The notes: generated by a model not told the origin, from the sequence alone. A stretch of DNA of 64,000 nucleotides from Strongylocentrotus purpuratus (GCF_000002235.5 NW_022145565.1:1-64000); one strand, 5' to 3'; positions 1-11,449 are shown, numbered from the stretch's first letter. Numbers and translations are program-made.

Positions 1-668
1 AACGTTGTTCTTTTAATAACGCTACAGTCTATTGGAGAAAATGAGTAATGTAAAAACCAGTCACTTAAAGTTTTTTACTTTTTTGAGGCACTTCTTGATA
101 ATTTTGAAGCGCAATCTTTGTAGGGCTTTAATATTAATACACCATATCACAGACACTGATGACAAGTAGGGCCATGCATCGCAGATTTAACATTGTTAAA
201 CGATACCTTTAATAAGACAGGACCACTTTCAACATACTATGTTTTCGACACAACAGTGTATACCAACCCCTTCTTTTATGTTCACTTGCAACAAACAAAC
301 AAAGAAAAACAGTAAAGAAAAGATAGTATACTGAAAAGCAGTTAACCTCAATGAATTTCCTCAAGAATATGATATTATAATCACCATTTTCATGATAAGC
401 TACGTTAAAGTTTGATCATCATAATTGCTAGGATTATGTCCAGCGTGTTACTTTTAAAAGGGCTTTGGGTTTACTTCAGTTCAGTTCTTTTTCATTGAAC
501 ACGTTCATAAATACAGAACATCAAAACATACAAGAAACAAATAGAAAATAAACATTAACAACAACACCTTCATATTTAAAGTGTTGGCGGATTAGCGAGC
601 AGACAGAAAATCTTATTAAAAGCTACCCCCCTCCCCCCCCCCCTCATAATCCTTGAAAAATCCCGTCG
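1..668. other. no gene recognised
   Basis: AT-rich sequence without a convincing open frame, splice structure or repeat family. The only landmark is a poly-C tract around 626-641. Confidence 0.5.
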
Positions 669-672
669 CAAG

Positions 673-831
673 TCAAGCAAGAAGAGTTAAGAAAATTTTG
701 TGTATAATAGCGTCCATATTGTGATGGTTATCTGTAGGACCATTCATGCATGTTCCTCCATTATTGCAGGGATTAAGATACATGCTCGGATGACTACGTG
801 TTCCATATCCTGCACCAGGGAGTTGGCCTCC
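673..831 (-). CDS. possible orphan exon with an EGF-like motif
   Basis: Read on the minus strand, an open frame follows a consensus acceptor (TGCAG, at about 832-840) and encodes the segment NPCNNGGTCMNG, which matches the start of an EGF-like module (C-x-N-G-G-x-C; the two cysteine codons at 766-768 and 748-750). The frame then runs to a stop at 673-675 without the later EGF cysteines. It could be one exon of a matrix or receptor protein whose other exons lie off the window, a pseudo-exon, or a chance match. A weak donor follows the CMNG codons. No further EGF exon was seen between 850 and 2690. Confidence 0.3.
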   Translation of the reverse strand, partial: GGQLPGAGYGTRSHPSMYLNPCNNGGTCMNGPTDNHHNMDAIIHKIFLTLLA

Positions 832-835
832 CTGC

Positions 836-1880
836 CTGCACTAACCGAGAAAACAGTGTCTTAACAAAACCGACCTCCAAAACCCAAAACATTTACACAA
901 GTTTCTTTTATAGTTAAAGGGACTTGTTAGCATTGTTCATAAATTCAATGCTAGATGTACAATAACCTGAACGTTTGAGTGAAAACGGATCATTATTAAT
1001 GATATAAATTTGGGAAAACTGATCTGATCGATTTCTTAATTCTCCCAACTATATTATTACAATTTAATTACATTTTAAGTAAATGTAAATCGTCACAAAG
1101 CAATGAATTGGCTCTATATACCATTCCAGACATTTCAGTGTTGAAAGATTTTTAAAAGCCTTTCTTATGTCTTATTTTCAAGGAAAATTCAAAAATGGTT
1201 GGGAGAATTTACTGTTAATCACTTTTAGAGGGTGTTGCACAGTGACGCCTTCAAATCTAACCCTAAATGTCTTTGTGGTTTGAGAATTTTCTCGGGATTT
1301 TTTTACCTGAGAGTAAGTACAGTAGAAGGAATATAAAAAGTAGCATTTCATCAACCTTCAACAATGTTACCGAGTTACTTTAAACTTCCGATGTATTCAT
1401 AAAGCTGCTGAAGCAAACTGGCAAAACAAAGCGGAACCAATAATGTTATTATAGGTAATAAGATTTGGAAACCAAGCAACGTGGTTTGCAACGCATGACT
1501 TAAACTATACTCTTATAAGCTTTAATCCACATTGATTGATAACCAGTGGGGTCATTGTTCGGTATGGTTAAACACGAAGTCGATATTCTACTCTTTTGAC
1601 ATGTCTAAATTAGTGTCGTTAATTTGTGTGCTTCGTAGAGTTGAATTTATACCTAATCCAATCCTATCCGGGAATTTGTAGACGCCAAAAGGTAGTTGTC
1701 CAATCACAGTCGCTGATGAGCTGAGATGTCGTCCATGATTCACATGGGAAACCGTTAACTAGGGGCTAGTTGTTTAATTGCAAAGAGTAATTAGACGGGC
1801 AACTTGAATCCCTATCCGGGTTATCATGTCAATTATATGTTGTTCCTATTATGTTGAAGAAAGATTGCTCTTGTAAATAT
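836..1880. other. no gene recognised
   Basis: AT-rich intergenic DNA. No supported coding exon or named repeat was recognised. Confidence 0.5.
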
Positions 1881-1888
1881 AAACAATC

Positions 1889-2135
1889 AGGAGCGTACGC
1901 AGGGGGGGGGGAGGGTTGGGGTTAAACCCCCCCTTGAGTTTTTTTTTTTTTAATGTTTTTATGGAAACCCCCCACCCACCAAAATGTCAATTTTTCAAAT
2001 TTCAAAACCAAAAAAAAATGTCCTCTTACCCCCCCCCCCCCCCCGCTTATTCAGCGGCTGGCTGAGTCGTTGCGAAATTTTTGGCCCAATTTTAAACCCC
2101 CCCCCCCCCTTGAAAAAATCCTGCGTAGGCCATTG
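1889..2135. mobile_element. hAT-type MITE with perfect 8-bp target duplication
   Basis: The left end is CAGGAGCGTACGCAGG followed by a long G run. The right end, read inward, is CAATGGCCTACGCAGGAT. The element is flanked by an identical 8-bp duplication, TAAACAAT (1881-1888 and 2136-2143). A CAG..-start inverted repeat with an 8-bp duplication is the hAT signature. The 247-bp interior is poly-C/poly-T rich and carries no transposase, so it is non-autonomous. It has landed in the 3' end of a LINE relic. Confidence 0.85.
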
Positions 2136-2180
2136 TAAACAATTATCCTATATATGGACGCAATAAAGAAATGAAATGAA
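2136..2180 (+). repeat. LINE 3' terminus (interrupted by the hAT MITE)
   Basis: An AATAAAG signal is followed by a short tandem tail of AAATG units (2162-2180). This resembles the 3' ends of CR1/L2-type LINEs seen elsewhere in this window. The upstream part probably continues to the left of the hAT insertion. Confidence 0.4.
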
Positions 2181-2692
2181 ATCCGCTGTTAATGTTATTT
2201 GAATGTGCTTCAATTGCTTAGAATTTATGTACCTTTTTTTCACTCAGGTTGCATTCATGAGCGAACATTTACTGATCAATGGCAGGATATCTCTTCCGGG
2301 TAAAAGTCAGTAATTTGATACGCGTTTTGTTCAAAATAGAGTGACGCCTAGGGCCTTTCAGCAGACACAAGTAAGGGTAAAAGAACATAGCATAGTTTTG
2401 CCTGAAGAGGAAAAAGAGAAATAAGCAGGGTACCGTGAAACAGCGTTTCAAAACTGTTCCAAAAGTGTGTTTCAAAATACTGATACAGGCTTCACAGTTA
2501 AGCTATAAATGCACCCTAACTTGTCTTAATGATTATGTTTACGTAAGATCCTTCACACTAAATCAGAAGTCCGATGACTACAGAATGATCCTTGATTCTA
2601 CCGTGGTTCTCTTACTTTAATCGTGACCTAAACATGCCTACAATACAAGCATCCTACATCATTGGTAAATTGATCATTTGTTTTTGTTTCAG
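2181..2692. other. sequence upstream of the sulfotransferase A ATG exon
   Basis: Nothing coding is supported. It ends in a good polypyrimidine tract and AG (2681-2692). The ATG-bearing exon is therefore probably not the first exon, and a non-coding exon should lie upstream. Confidence 0.45.
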
Positions 2693-2722
2693 TGACATCT
2701 TTGATGACGCTGTGATGAGATC

Positions 2723-2828
2723 ATGGCCCCAGTAAGTCGCCATCACAACTTGATCACCATTCTAGCTGTTATCACATGCAGCGCCACCATCTCTCTTCTG
2801 CTCTCCATTGAACTCTCAAACAGAAATG
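2723..2828 (+). CDS. sulfotransferase A coding exon 1 (membrane anchor)
   Basis: Encodes 35 residues plus one base, including the signal-anchor helix. Its donor is ATG|GTAAAT (phase 1). The exon probably begins at 2693 after a TTTGTTTCAG acceptor, giving a 30-base leader before the ATG. Confidence 0.8.
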
Positions 2829-5800
2829 GTAAATATTTATTAAAATTATTCTTCATTTCTCACGAACACGTTGAATTAAGAACCATATATCATTAAGAGA
2901 TGAACTGATTCTTAATTTGATGTCTGTGCTATAACACGATCTGTTAATTTATGTAAAATTTATAATCGTTTAATCTGTCAAGTACATTAACAATTTTTTA
3001 AAAAGTTTCTGACAACTTGTATATCTGCAGAATTCTGTTATGCGTCTCTCAAATAAGATATATACCGAAACAATTAATAATACAATTCATCAAATTAAAT
3101 TTGTCTACAGCTTTGAACATAATGATAGACCAACAGGTCGGGAGGTCGATATTGTTGGTTTCCCTCTGAAAAATCTCATGGGCTGTCGGTCTCGAATGCC
3201 CTTCGGTCTCATAAACCGTCAGAAAACTATTCATAGAAGGCTCATTCTTCCACTTTGAGTACATACCTCTTTATAGAGAATTATCGTACTATACTGGGGT
3301 GTGTGCAGGTGGACCACTACCGGGGTTCCCCCCTACTCTTGTACGAATAGTGCAGTGGGTTCAAAGGTAGTGACTACACGGGACCTCCATTTTACGTCCT
3401 ATTCGAGGGACGGTCTCGTTGGCTTCGTGGGCTGTAACGAAATTAGTGGCGGTCGTCCCTGCATGTCGAGACGCCCTACAATTTATTACCGTGCAGATTC
3501 AGACAAATTAATGCATTTATATATTCGATAACACCTTTTACTCCTGCCCAGTATCTGTTACGTCGATGACAAAGTGTGTATGCCACGAGTCAAACTGGAG
3601 AACGGAATTTCTTGAAGAGGCTCGTCTACGGAGAGAAGATGAAGGCGGTCTCGTGACCGTTAAACAGGAGGAGACACCACCATGGATGCATATCAAACGA
3701 GGGGTAAGCTAGGCCGTCATCCTCAGACTCTCTTCATTCTGCCCATACTGTAAAACAAAGTTGGGCAGATGTTACTGGGTAAATCGAAGTTGGGGAAATT
3801 TTGTCCAATAATTGGGTTATTTTCTCCCAACCGTTTACTATATGAAGTTACCCAATGAAAGGTAAAAAATAGGTGAGGTAATGTCATTGGGAAAATTACT
3901 AAAAATGATTTAGTTTTAATGTAGGAAACCATGTTTTACAACCCACTCTGGAATATATTTATCTTTTTACAGAGACATCAATTTATAATTATGTACTTAC
4001 CGTTGATGAACAGGCAACATAGAGCAACATTTTGCTGACTTTTAATGTTAAAGACACAGGTGCAATAATTTCAGTATTAGCTTTTTACTTATTTGTATGT
4101 TATGTATTGTATTGCTTTTGATTAATTGTTGTTATTACTATTGTGAAGTTTAATAGATTTTAAAAATGTAAATAATATATAGTGATTGGTTTTAAATGCT
4201 ACACATGAATACTGTTAATTGTTACCAATACTGTTTGAATGAATGATTGTAACAAATGAAATATAATGTTATGTAATGAAGCTCATGTATACATGTAAAC
4301 ATGCACAATTCAGCATTTTGGCTGCGAGGCATTGTTTTTTAATAAAACCATTATTGAATTGAATTGAATGAATTGAAGAGTTGGGCCATTTTTGTCCAAC
4401 ATTTGGGTTAGTTTCTCTCAACCATTTACTACATGTATTTACCCAATTAAAAGATTATTATTAATATTAAATGTTCAAAATAAGTTGGGCAGATGTAACT
4501 GGGCAAACGTAAGTCGGGCAACATTATTATACAACATTAAGGTTATGTTCTTTTTAAGAAGTGTCGTGGTCGAGTTGATATGTCACAGGAGGTCCGCGGT
4601 TCGAGTCTCGCCGCGGCACTAATAGCCTGTTGCATATAATATTTTATCCAACTTATTTGCCAAACTAGTGTGTAACTTATGCTATACACTATGGTGAAAA
4701 TTGGGTGAATTTCTGATTGGGTAAATTTTTGTTAGTTAAAAGCCTATTTTCTTTTTATCCAACACTGGGTAAATCATGTAAAATCTTTAATTTACCCAAC
4801 AGGTGGTTGGACACATAATCGCCCTCATGTTGGGTAAAAAGTGGGCAATTTTTTGCCCAATATTTGTTAGAGTGCATAAAGGCGAGAAATGTACCCGCCC
4901 ACGAGAATATCAACTGCCTGTGGGTTAACGCCTCAATTACACTGAAAAGATTGGACGGTGGAGAGGGGGAAGGGGGGGGGGGGGAGTTGATTTAATGTTT
5001 AATTTGTCCGGATCTAAATGGTCTCTGACAATCTCCGACCAGCCCCGACACATTCGTCGATGTTTTCACGAAGTGACGGTAGTGAAAAAAATTGCATTCA
5101 CTTTGCGTTACGATTTTGTTTGTGTATATAGGATCTATCGAGCATGTTAAAAACACTAAAATTCAGATACTCGAAACTGCTAAAAGAACAAAAAGACATA
5201 TTTGGGTAGATCTTTATTTCTAATGTCTTTGTTTAAATTCAGGGTGGTCAAATTGACGCTTAAGCTTTTTATCTATCGAAGAAATTGAATGAAACAGTTT
5301 TCCTCAAAATTTGATAATTGCCATCCACTATTACACATCACTAGACATTTAGCAAAATTCTTGGATGCCAAGATTAGATGTAAAAGGAACTGAAATAACA
5401 TACTAGAAAATAACATTTGGTTGTATTTATTTACAGGATTTGGAATACCCAAAGTACACTGAAAGTCTTGCCGCAATCCAACCTCGTCGTAAGCAACACC
5501 TGAGCAACATGTGCCACAAAGCCTTGCCAATGAACCATCCCCACCACATCCACAACGAAACCCTCAAACACTTGTACGTTAACGATAAATACAAGTTTGT
5601 CTACTGTTCAGTTCCTAAAGCTGGTTGTACGAACTGGAAGCGAATCTTGATGGCCATCGAAAACTCCTCGCTTGATGTCACCCGTATTTCTCGTGATGAA
5701 GCCCACCATAGCAACCTTAAAACCTTGATAGAGTACCCTGAGTCTGAACGCAAGCATATTCTCTCGCACTACACCAAGTTTCTCTTTACCCGAGACCCCT

Positions 5801-6321
5801 TTGTTCGGCTCCTGTCAGCCTATAAGGATAAGTTCATGGGGATCAGGAACCTTGACTGTGAGCGTCATAGCTACTACTTCAAGAACATTGCTGCGGACAT
5901 CATGTCGCGGTACCGGAAGAGTGTGTCACGCGAGACTATCCAGGCTGGGGAAGGTGTCCGATGGACAGAATTCATACGATTTATTATCAATACAGAAGAT
6001 CCCATGCAACTGAATGAGCACTGGCAGTCAACGAACTCACTCTGTGCGCCGTGTTCCATCAGCTATGACTACATAGGAAAGCTGGAGACGGTTCATGAGG
6101 ACAGTACGCGACTATTACGCCGATTTCAAATTAGGGACGAGCGTATTTACTATCCGAAATCGACGGTTCCAACTCGTCGAGATTCCGCCGAGTTCTATGA
6201 TGCCTTTGGAACGATCACCATCAACGAACTCAGAGAGCTTTGGAGAATATATGAAGTAGACTTTCATCTGTTTAACTATACGCAACCACAGTTTTTATCG
6301 AGCAGTATCGAACGAAAATGA
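2723..6321 (+). CDS. sulfotransferase A: HNK-1/CHST8-14 family carbohydrate sulfotransferase
   Basis: Exons 2723-2828, 3552-3703 and 5437-6321 join at phases 1 and 0 with GT-AG borders into a 380-residue protein, a usual length for this family. It should move sulfate from PAPS to a sugar hydroxyl on a glycan in the Golgi lumen. Seen: a short cytosolic N-terminus and one hydrophobic anchor (about residues 10-29); the 5'-phosphosulfate loop PKAGCTNWKR (146-155); the 3'-phosphate motif RDPFVRLLSAYKDKF (from 205); and the conserved C-terminal YDYIGKLET and LW.IYE.DF.LFNY blocks. By eye it is nearest to CHST11-14 (chondroitin/dermatan 4-O) enzymes, but the acceptor cannot be told from sequence. 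A paralogue with the same structure lies 30 kb downstream. The ATG at 2723 is chosen because it opens directly into the anchor. Confidence 0.92.
2829..3551. other. intron 1 of sulfotransferase A
   Basis: About 3301-3480 looks like dispersed-repeat DNA (a GC-richer block with a GGGACCTCCATTTTACGTCC stretch). Otherwise nothing is recognised. Confidence 0.5.
3552..3703 (+). CDS. sulfotransferase A coding exon 2 (stem region)
   Basis: The acceptor is CTCCTGCCCAG and the donor is GGG|GTAAGC. It adds 50 full codons, charged and Glu/Arg-rich, which fits the luminal stem between anchor and catalytic domain. The phases fit exon 1 (phase 1) and exon 3 (phase 0) exactly. Confidence 0.75.
4040..4379 (+). 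repeat. LINE 3' end with GAATT-type tail
   Basis: AT-rich 3'-UTR-like sequence ends in AATAAAACC followed by repeated GAATT/GAATGAATT units (4355-4379), as in CR1/L2-like LINE tails. No reverse transcriptase remains. The left boundary is uncertain. Confidence 0.4.
4556..4620 (+). other. tRNA-like segment (SINE head or tRNA relic)
   Basis: About 62 bp with a box-A-like GTGGTCGAGTTGATA and a box-B-like GGTTCGAGTCTC. The ends can pair (AGTGTCG with CGGCACT). It is too short to hold a normal anticodon arm, so it is not called as a tRNA gene. Confidence 0.35.
4875..5436. other. remainder of intron 2 of sulfotransferase A
   Basis: Contains a poly-G run (about 4971-4983) and nothing else recognised. 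It ends in the TTTATTTACAG acceptor of exon 3. Confidence 0.5.
5437..6321 (+). CDS. sulfotransferase A coding exon 3 (catalytic domain)
   Basis: Encodes 294 residues and the stop codon. It carries both PAPS-binding motifs and the C-terminal family blocks, so the whole catalytic domain is in one exon, as in sulfotransferase B. There are potential N-glycosylation sites at NSS (within AIENSSLD) and NYT near the C-terminus. Confidence 0.95.
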   Translation, partial: DLEYPKYTESLAAIQPRRKQHLSNMCHKALPMNHPHHIHNETLKHLYVNDKYKFVYCSVPKAGCTNWKRILMAIENSSLDVTRISRDEAHHSNLKTLIEYPESERKHILSHYTKFLFTRDPFVRLLSAYKDKFMGIRNLDCERHSYYFKNIAADIMSRYRKSVSRETIQAGEGVRWTEFIRFIINTEDPMQLNEHWQSTNSLCAPCSISYDYIGKLETVHEDSTRLLRRFQIRDERIYYPKSTVPTRRDSAEFYDAFGTITINELRELWRIYEVDFHLFNYTQPQFLSSSIERK

Positions 6322-6480
6322 AGTAATCTATCGTTTCTTTAAATTTCGTGGATGATTTGAGATCAATCTGACAGCTGACAGCATAGTCAGGTTTTATATC
6401 ACGCTTTCTATATTGGCTGAGGTGAAGGTCGATTGGAAGGACAATCTACGTGGACTAAAAGCAGTGACACATTCATCAAG

Positions 6481-6486
6481 AATAAA
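6481..6486 (+). promoter_or_regulatory. candidate poly(A) signal of sulfotransferase A
   Basis: This is a canonical AATAAA 160 bp after the stop codon. It would give a short 3' UTR. Confidence 0.4.
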
Positions 6487-8151
6487 GCAAATCAAAACTA
6501 CATTGTTTCAGATGTCTATCACATGGGGAATGATTATGAAGATACCTGTGGTATTATTTGGTGTGAGGTAGAAAATTGACAATCAGGATTTCATTTTCTA
6601 TCATTAACGTTGTGTATTTATTGTCAAACATTTCAACTTGCTGTTACCCAGTATATCATGATTTGTTTGAAATAACTTTTGCAGTTTCGGAGAGTTTTTT
6701 AAAATAATTTCTTTATTGAAATTACTTACATAGTGCAATACGAAGGCTTATTATTACGCCTTAAAGAAGTAACAATATGCCTACTTATTATAAGTATCTT
6801 TACGTCGAGTTTTTGTATTACAGACCAGAAGGGGAACGGTAAACATAGAGAGTAGGAGAGCGAGTAAATGAATATAATATGAGGGCTAGATTATGAGTAG
6901 AGAGAGAGAGAGAGAACAAAAAAGGGGGAAGAGAGAGAGAAAGAGAGGAGGGATGAAGTTAGAAGGATTACAGTTCAGTCTTTTTTCAATGTCCCTTGAG
7001 TTATTCAACTAATACTAATTCGACAAATTGTTGACTAATTTTCCAGTGTGCTTTTGCATAATAAAACTTTTAAAAACACTATAGATATTGAGGTCTTTAA
7101 GTGGGATATTTACTCGAATTTACTTTTTTTGACATACTTTCAATATTTTATGAATAGTCATGATAAAAATTATCTTCTACCGATATATTTATAGGAAACT
7201 AATGATACTTATATGGTCTTATTGAGCCAAGGTAGTCTTATCAGTATTGACACTGCTTTTCCAGAGGACCCTAAGAATTATTTGACCTCATCGTTGTCTA
7301 AGGATGTAAGCGCTGAACGCGGTTCGAACCCAGAGCATGTTGTTTTATAAAGTTCAAAAACTTACATCGATGCTCCAAAGTATATTTCCATAGACTTGAG
7401 TGGAATCGTTTATCTTTCAAATTCAACTTTATCTGAAGCTTAGTACATAAATATGACATTCATAATGATAAGCTCTCAAATACAGTGACCCGAATTGTAA
7501 TAAGATTCGGTTGTCTCTTTTAATAATTATTATGACATTGTCTGATAATCATAAATGTTGTGTATGTTCCGTTAATGCTGTGATCTAGCCAAAAACGATC
7601 AAGAGTTTAGGATTCATATTTTTCGTGACACTATAGTTTAAAATATCGTAAGCATTATCCTATGAGTGAGGAGTTTCGAAAGAATTAAGGATACTTATTG
7701 CCAATGGCAGTATCGGGTAATAAACGTTTTATATAATATTGGAAATGATGTGACACAAACCACTTTTTAGGCAGCAAGATAAATTATTAAAAAAACAAAT
7801 ACTAGGGCGGGCTTAATACATTTAATTTGCAGATGATTTGGACAAGTTTCAGACTCCAGGTTCTAAGACATCACCACAATATTTAGATAACAAAATATAA
7901 CCAAACCAAAAATATCCTTTAACACGCACTAAAGAGTTATCAAATTATGAAAAATGTGTTTTAGTCATCCGATATTACATTTATGAGCCGTTAAGCAAAG
8001 ATTCTCAAAACATGAATAACAGCTTTAAGGTAAAGATTTTCTCTAAATAAATCATATTAATCTTATATCTTGATTTTTGTTTGGTGAGGAACGTGTGTAA
8101 TGTGTAAGACTTCCTTTACCCTGCACAATTATGAGAAGTCAGTTTTATACC
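6487..8151. other. intergenic, no gene recognised
   Basis: AT-rich. A (GA)n-type purine tract lies at about 6898-6950. A box-B-like GGTTCGAACCC at about 7320 has no supporting tRNA fold. Confidence 0.5.
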
Positions 8152-8236
8152 TTAGTCACACTGCCGAAGTGACTTCAAACCGATTTCAAACAGACATATT
8201 CTTTGCCATTTTTGTTCGGTCTCGTCGGTGTGACTT
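8152..8236. mobile_element. short MITE-like repeat with GTCACACYG ends
   Basis: The left end is TTAGTCACACTGCCGAAGTG. The right end read inward is CCAAGTCACACCGACGAGAC. The same paired ends occur at 34481-34593 and about 46570-46700, so this is a dispersed small inverted-repeat family. No coding capacity. Confidence 0.5.
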
Positions 8237-9148
8237 GGACATTAATCTAATACATGATCTAGGTTGTTTGCAGTAAGAAAAGGGTATTAACGCTGTCTAT
8301 GACTTGAATGGATTTGAATTTGACATGTATGCTTAAACTGACACAAAGGCTGGTGGTTGATTGTACTAACATGTAATACTCTAAATCAGGTGAATTATGT
8401 ATCTTGTTCATGTGCTTTGTATCTGCTTTATGAAAAGAAGCTTAACAAATGTTTTATAATATTATTGTCATTATTATTATTTGTATCATTACTACATGTA
8501 TTATTATTATTATTGCAAAACTGCTCATGAAGAGATAGGTTTTGGAAATCTAACTGAATAAATATATTATGTATCTGAAAGATATTTAATTTCACATGTT
8601 GTTTTACTTTATATGTGATGATAGAAGTGAGGTTTAAAAATTCAAATAGTCTGTTGATAATCGCTGAGACACTGGAGAGTAGTTGAAATAGAAATGTAAC
8701 AAAGAAAGAATAACGAGAAAAGCAGAAGAAGAAGAAGAAGAAGAAGAAAAGCGCCAACATGAAATAAAAAAAAGTTCACAAAATACTTTTTATCTTAAAT
8801 AATTCAAACCTTAAGATTGCAACTTGTGCGAGTAGGCTTTACGAATGAATTAAACATATAATGCGTACAAATCTAACGAGCAAAAGAAAAATATAATCTG
8901 ATTGAAATTACCCGTACGTCATTGTTTCGTCTACTCCTTCTACCTCACATTTTAAAAAGTTTATATAATCATTGGCTATTTTTGAATACTTTTCATTAAT
9001 TAACTAAAACAAGAGAAGTAAACTAACTGAAGGATATAACTCGTGGATGTTTTTGTTATTTCATCGCGCAAATGTGCTTTCTTAAACTTTATTTGCGAAC
9101 TTCAAGTACATATAAGTAGGCCAACATAAATCATGAAAACAAAACTCT
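8237..9148. other. intergenic with microsatellites
   Basis: ATT-rich microsatellite at about 8455-8516 and an AAG triplet run at about 8725-8750. The open frame crossing these is low-complexity and not credible. Confidence 0.5.
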
Positions 9149-9150
9149 AG

Positions 9151-9319
9151 GGCCCGAATTCACAAAGGTGGTTTGTCGACAAACCTTGGTTTTCGTGCGT
9201 CATATTACGCGTTTCGACGCGTTTTTACAAACCAGGTTTGTAAAAAAAACGCGTAAAAACGCGTCATATGACGTACGAAACCAAGGTTTGTCGACAAACC
9301 ACCTTTGTGAATTCGGGCC
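9151..9319. mobile_element. foldback MITE, TA-flanked
   Basis: Nearly the whole 169 bp is one inverted repeat. It begins GGGCCCGAATTCACAAAGG and its mirror ends in CCTTTGTGAATTCGGGCC, with a TA on each side. The arms contain GTTTGTCGACAAAC sub-palindromes and ACGCGTTT motifs. TA flanks suggest a Tc1/mariner-type target. Confidence 0.7.
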
Positions 9320-9637
9320 TACGGGGATAAGGAATGTTGCATTATCTTGGAAAGCTTGCCGTAGATGGGGTAAATCTACAATTATAAGCGCACTTCAAAG
9401 TGCTAAATCAGTCGACAAGAAATTGCACTTGGAACGAGAGTGCTAAATCATATTGTTAAATCATGTATTGGTTTTGGTCAAATTGGTCAAATTGGAAAGT
9501 TTCCAACTAACAAAACAACATGTAAAGCTGTAGAGAACTAAAACAAAAGTTGAATATAAAAAAGTAAAAATAAAGGGCAATCTGCCATTACATTATAAAA
9601 GACGAGAAACTTTATCCCAGTGGGGCTGATTATATAT

Positions 9638-10096
9638 ATAGTGCGTCATATACTGGGTCACATTTATAATTAATAAATTGCACATATTTGGAAAGCTTAG
9701 ATCCTCCTCTTTCATTTGATGCAACTCATATGATGCACATTTCACGCATGAGTGATTAAAATGAATTTGAAGAGAGAAAACCAAAAAGACATTTGACGGA
9801 CGGTATCTGAATTTCAAAGAGAAAATCACATTTATAAAAAGTTGAGTTTCTGCCCTTTCATATGATACCTCAATCAGGAAGAATGAGCAAGGAATGACAC
9901 AGTTCTGTGCTTGCATTTCCATAATTTTATTAAACGAATTCGTTTTCACTGGCTACCTGCCGTAGCAACAAGCAAAATTGACAAAAGACTTAACTCCGTT
10001 TCGTTGACAATCAGCCGTGCATGAAGTTTTTCATTTACGGCTGATTGTCTACGAAACGGAGTTAAGTCTTTTGTTAATCACGTTTGTTGCCTTTGA
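9638..10096. mobile_element. partial copy of the large-palindrome family
   Basis: Matches the left arm and central hairpin of the 13440-14327 palindrome (shared CATATTTGGAAAGCTTAGA, TTTCACGCATGAGTGATTAA and the GACTTAACTCCGTTTCGTTG centre). The right arm is lost after the central hairpin. It begins near AGTGCGTC, the family terminus. Confidence 0.65.
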
Positions 10097-10173
10097 TTCC
10101 CTTCTTGAGAGCCTTACACCTTCACCTTTTATTTTTGTATTTATATAAGAAAATATTCATTCAGATTGCTTAA

Positions 10174-10675
10174 AGGTAATACAAAGTTTTGGTATGAGGT
10201 CATGAATTTGGTTCAAATAAAAATATTGGAAGCATATGCGATCCGACAATATTTAGTGATCATTGTCGCGGTTGCAATCGAGTCTAAAGTTATGAAAATG
10301 TCAATAATCAACTCTTTATGCTTTATAGCTCCCTCTCAAGGTCAAGATATTAATTAACCTATAAAACAATTTTTCTTGACTGAAATCAACCGATTAGCTA
10401 TTCCCGTTTGGAAATTATATATCACAACTACATATTCTGAGATTTTCATGGTCGCAGCTACTATTGTACGGCCGTAGGCGCTATTTTAAATTTATTATAA
10501 TTTACCGGGAGCACCGGTAAATTTTTATATTCCATTTTTCTCAAAAGCAGAAGTGTTTTAGGGGCTAAAAATTGTTGTGCTTATAATTCATCCACAGGGG
10601 CATCCATATATATAAAAATTGTAAAGAATTACTATCCACCCAATTTTCAAAAATTACCAAAACTTTGTATTACCT
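10174..10675 (+). mobile_element. TTAA-flanked MITE, copy 1
   Basis: The terminal inverted repeat AGGTAATACAAAGTTTTGGT lies at both ends. The element is flanked by TTAA on both sides (10170-10173 and 10676-10679), as for piggyBac or Kolobok transposons. The 502-bp interior has no transposase. A second copy lies inverted at 52685-53185. Confidence 0.75.
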
Positions 10676-10679
10676 TTAA

Positions 10680-11449
10680 TTTATATTGAACTAATAAATT
10701 TGCATCGACGATATGTTTATACAGTAACTGTAAAAAAAAATGTTCCTTTTTATAATGTTGTATTAGAGAAAAAAATAATATGAAGTATTACCGTCACCTT
10801 TTACTTTTTGCTATATTGAAAAATCTATTTTTTTCCCAAAGTTGTAGAATTGTATCACAGTTTGTATACTTGATCAAATATGTAATATATTAGTACGGAT
10901 ACTTAAGAAGAAAAAAATAAGATATGTCTGTTTTTATAATATATGAGACAATTTACTACACTGTTGGTCATAAAGGTGGAATAACTTTGTTTTACCGCAA
11001 TTTATGGAATGATTTTGACAATGATTTATTCCTAATATCTATATAATAGTATACATTCTCAGATTGTATTGAATATTAATTTGCGAGTGTTTGTAATTTG
11101 TGTGACTGCTAAAGCATGTGCATACTAGTTATGCTTATCAACTAGGGGACCTACGTCCTTAAGTCATAACTGACAGTAAATAGGATTAATGCCTCACTAA
11201 AGGGCACTAATATAGCACTTCGACACGGTTTTGATCCTGGGGCCTCACAGTTACGAGGTCATTGAGGAGACAAATAAAAAATAAATGTAATACAATTTAA
11301 CAAATGTTTAACATTAAGACATAGTACATAAAAGGAGCAAGTTCATAAAATGCATTTTAATGAAATAGAAAGACAAGGAGACCTTAAGAAAAGCTTAGCT
11401 TGTAAAAGTCAGGTACCTCAAGCTATATCAAAATCACATGTTTTGTTAA
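10680..11449. other. intergenic, no gene recognised
   Basis: AT-rich, with no supported frame or repeat. Confidence 0.5.

Larger units (their letters stand above)
3746..4874. mobile_element. CACTA/EnSpm-like non-autonomous element in intron 2
   Basis: The ends are TACTGTAAAACAAAGTTGGG on the left and, read inward from the right, CACTCTAACAAATATTGGGC. Both fit the CACTSTAA start of animal EnSpm/CACTA elements, and a 2-bp CA flanks each side. Both arms are made of diverged repeats of GTTGGGTAA/TTGGGCAA-type motifs. A LINE 3' end and a tRNA-like segment lie inside it. It starts 42 bp after the exon 2 donor. Confidence 0.6.

Noticed and set aside
4556-4620. Possible functional tRNA gene
   Set aside because: Only about 62 bp. 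Box A and box B are present but there is no room for a normal anticodon arm.
7255-7345. Box-B-like GGTTCGAACCC
   Set aside because: No matching box A or fold.
8428-8760. 110-codon minus-strand frame
   Set aside because: Asn and Phe runs come from ATT and AAG microsatellites.
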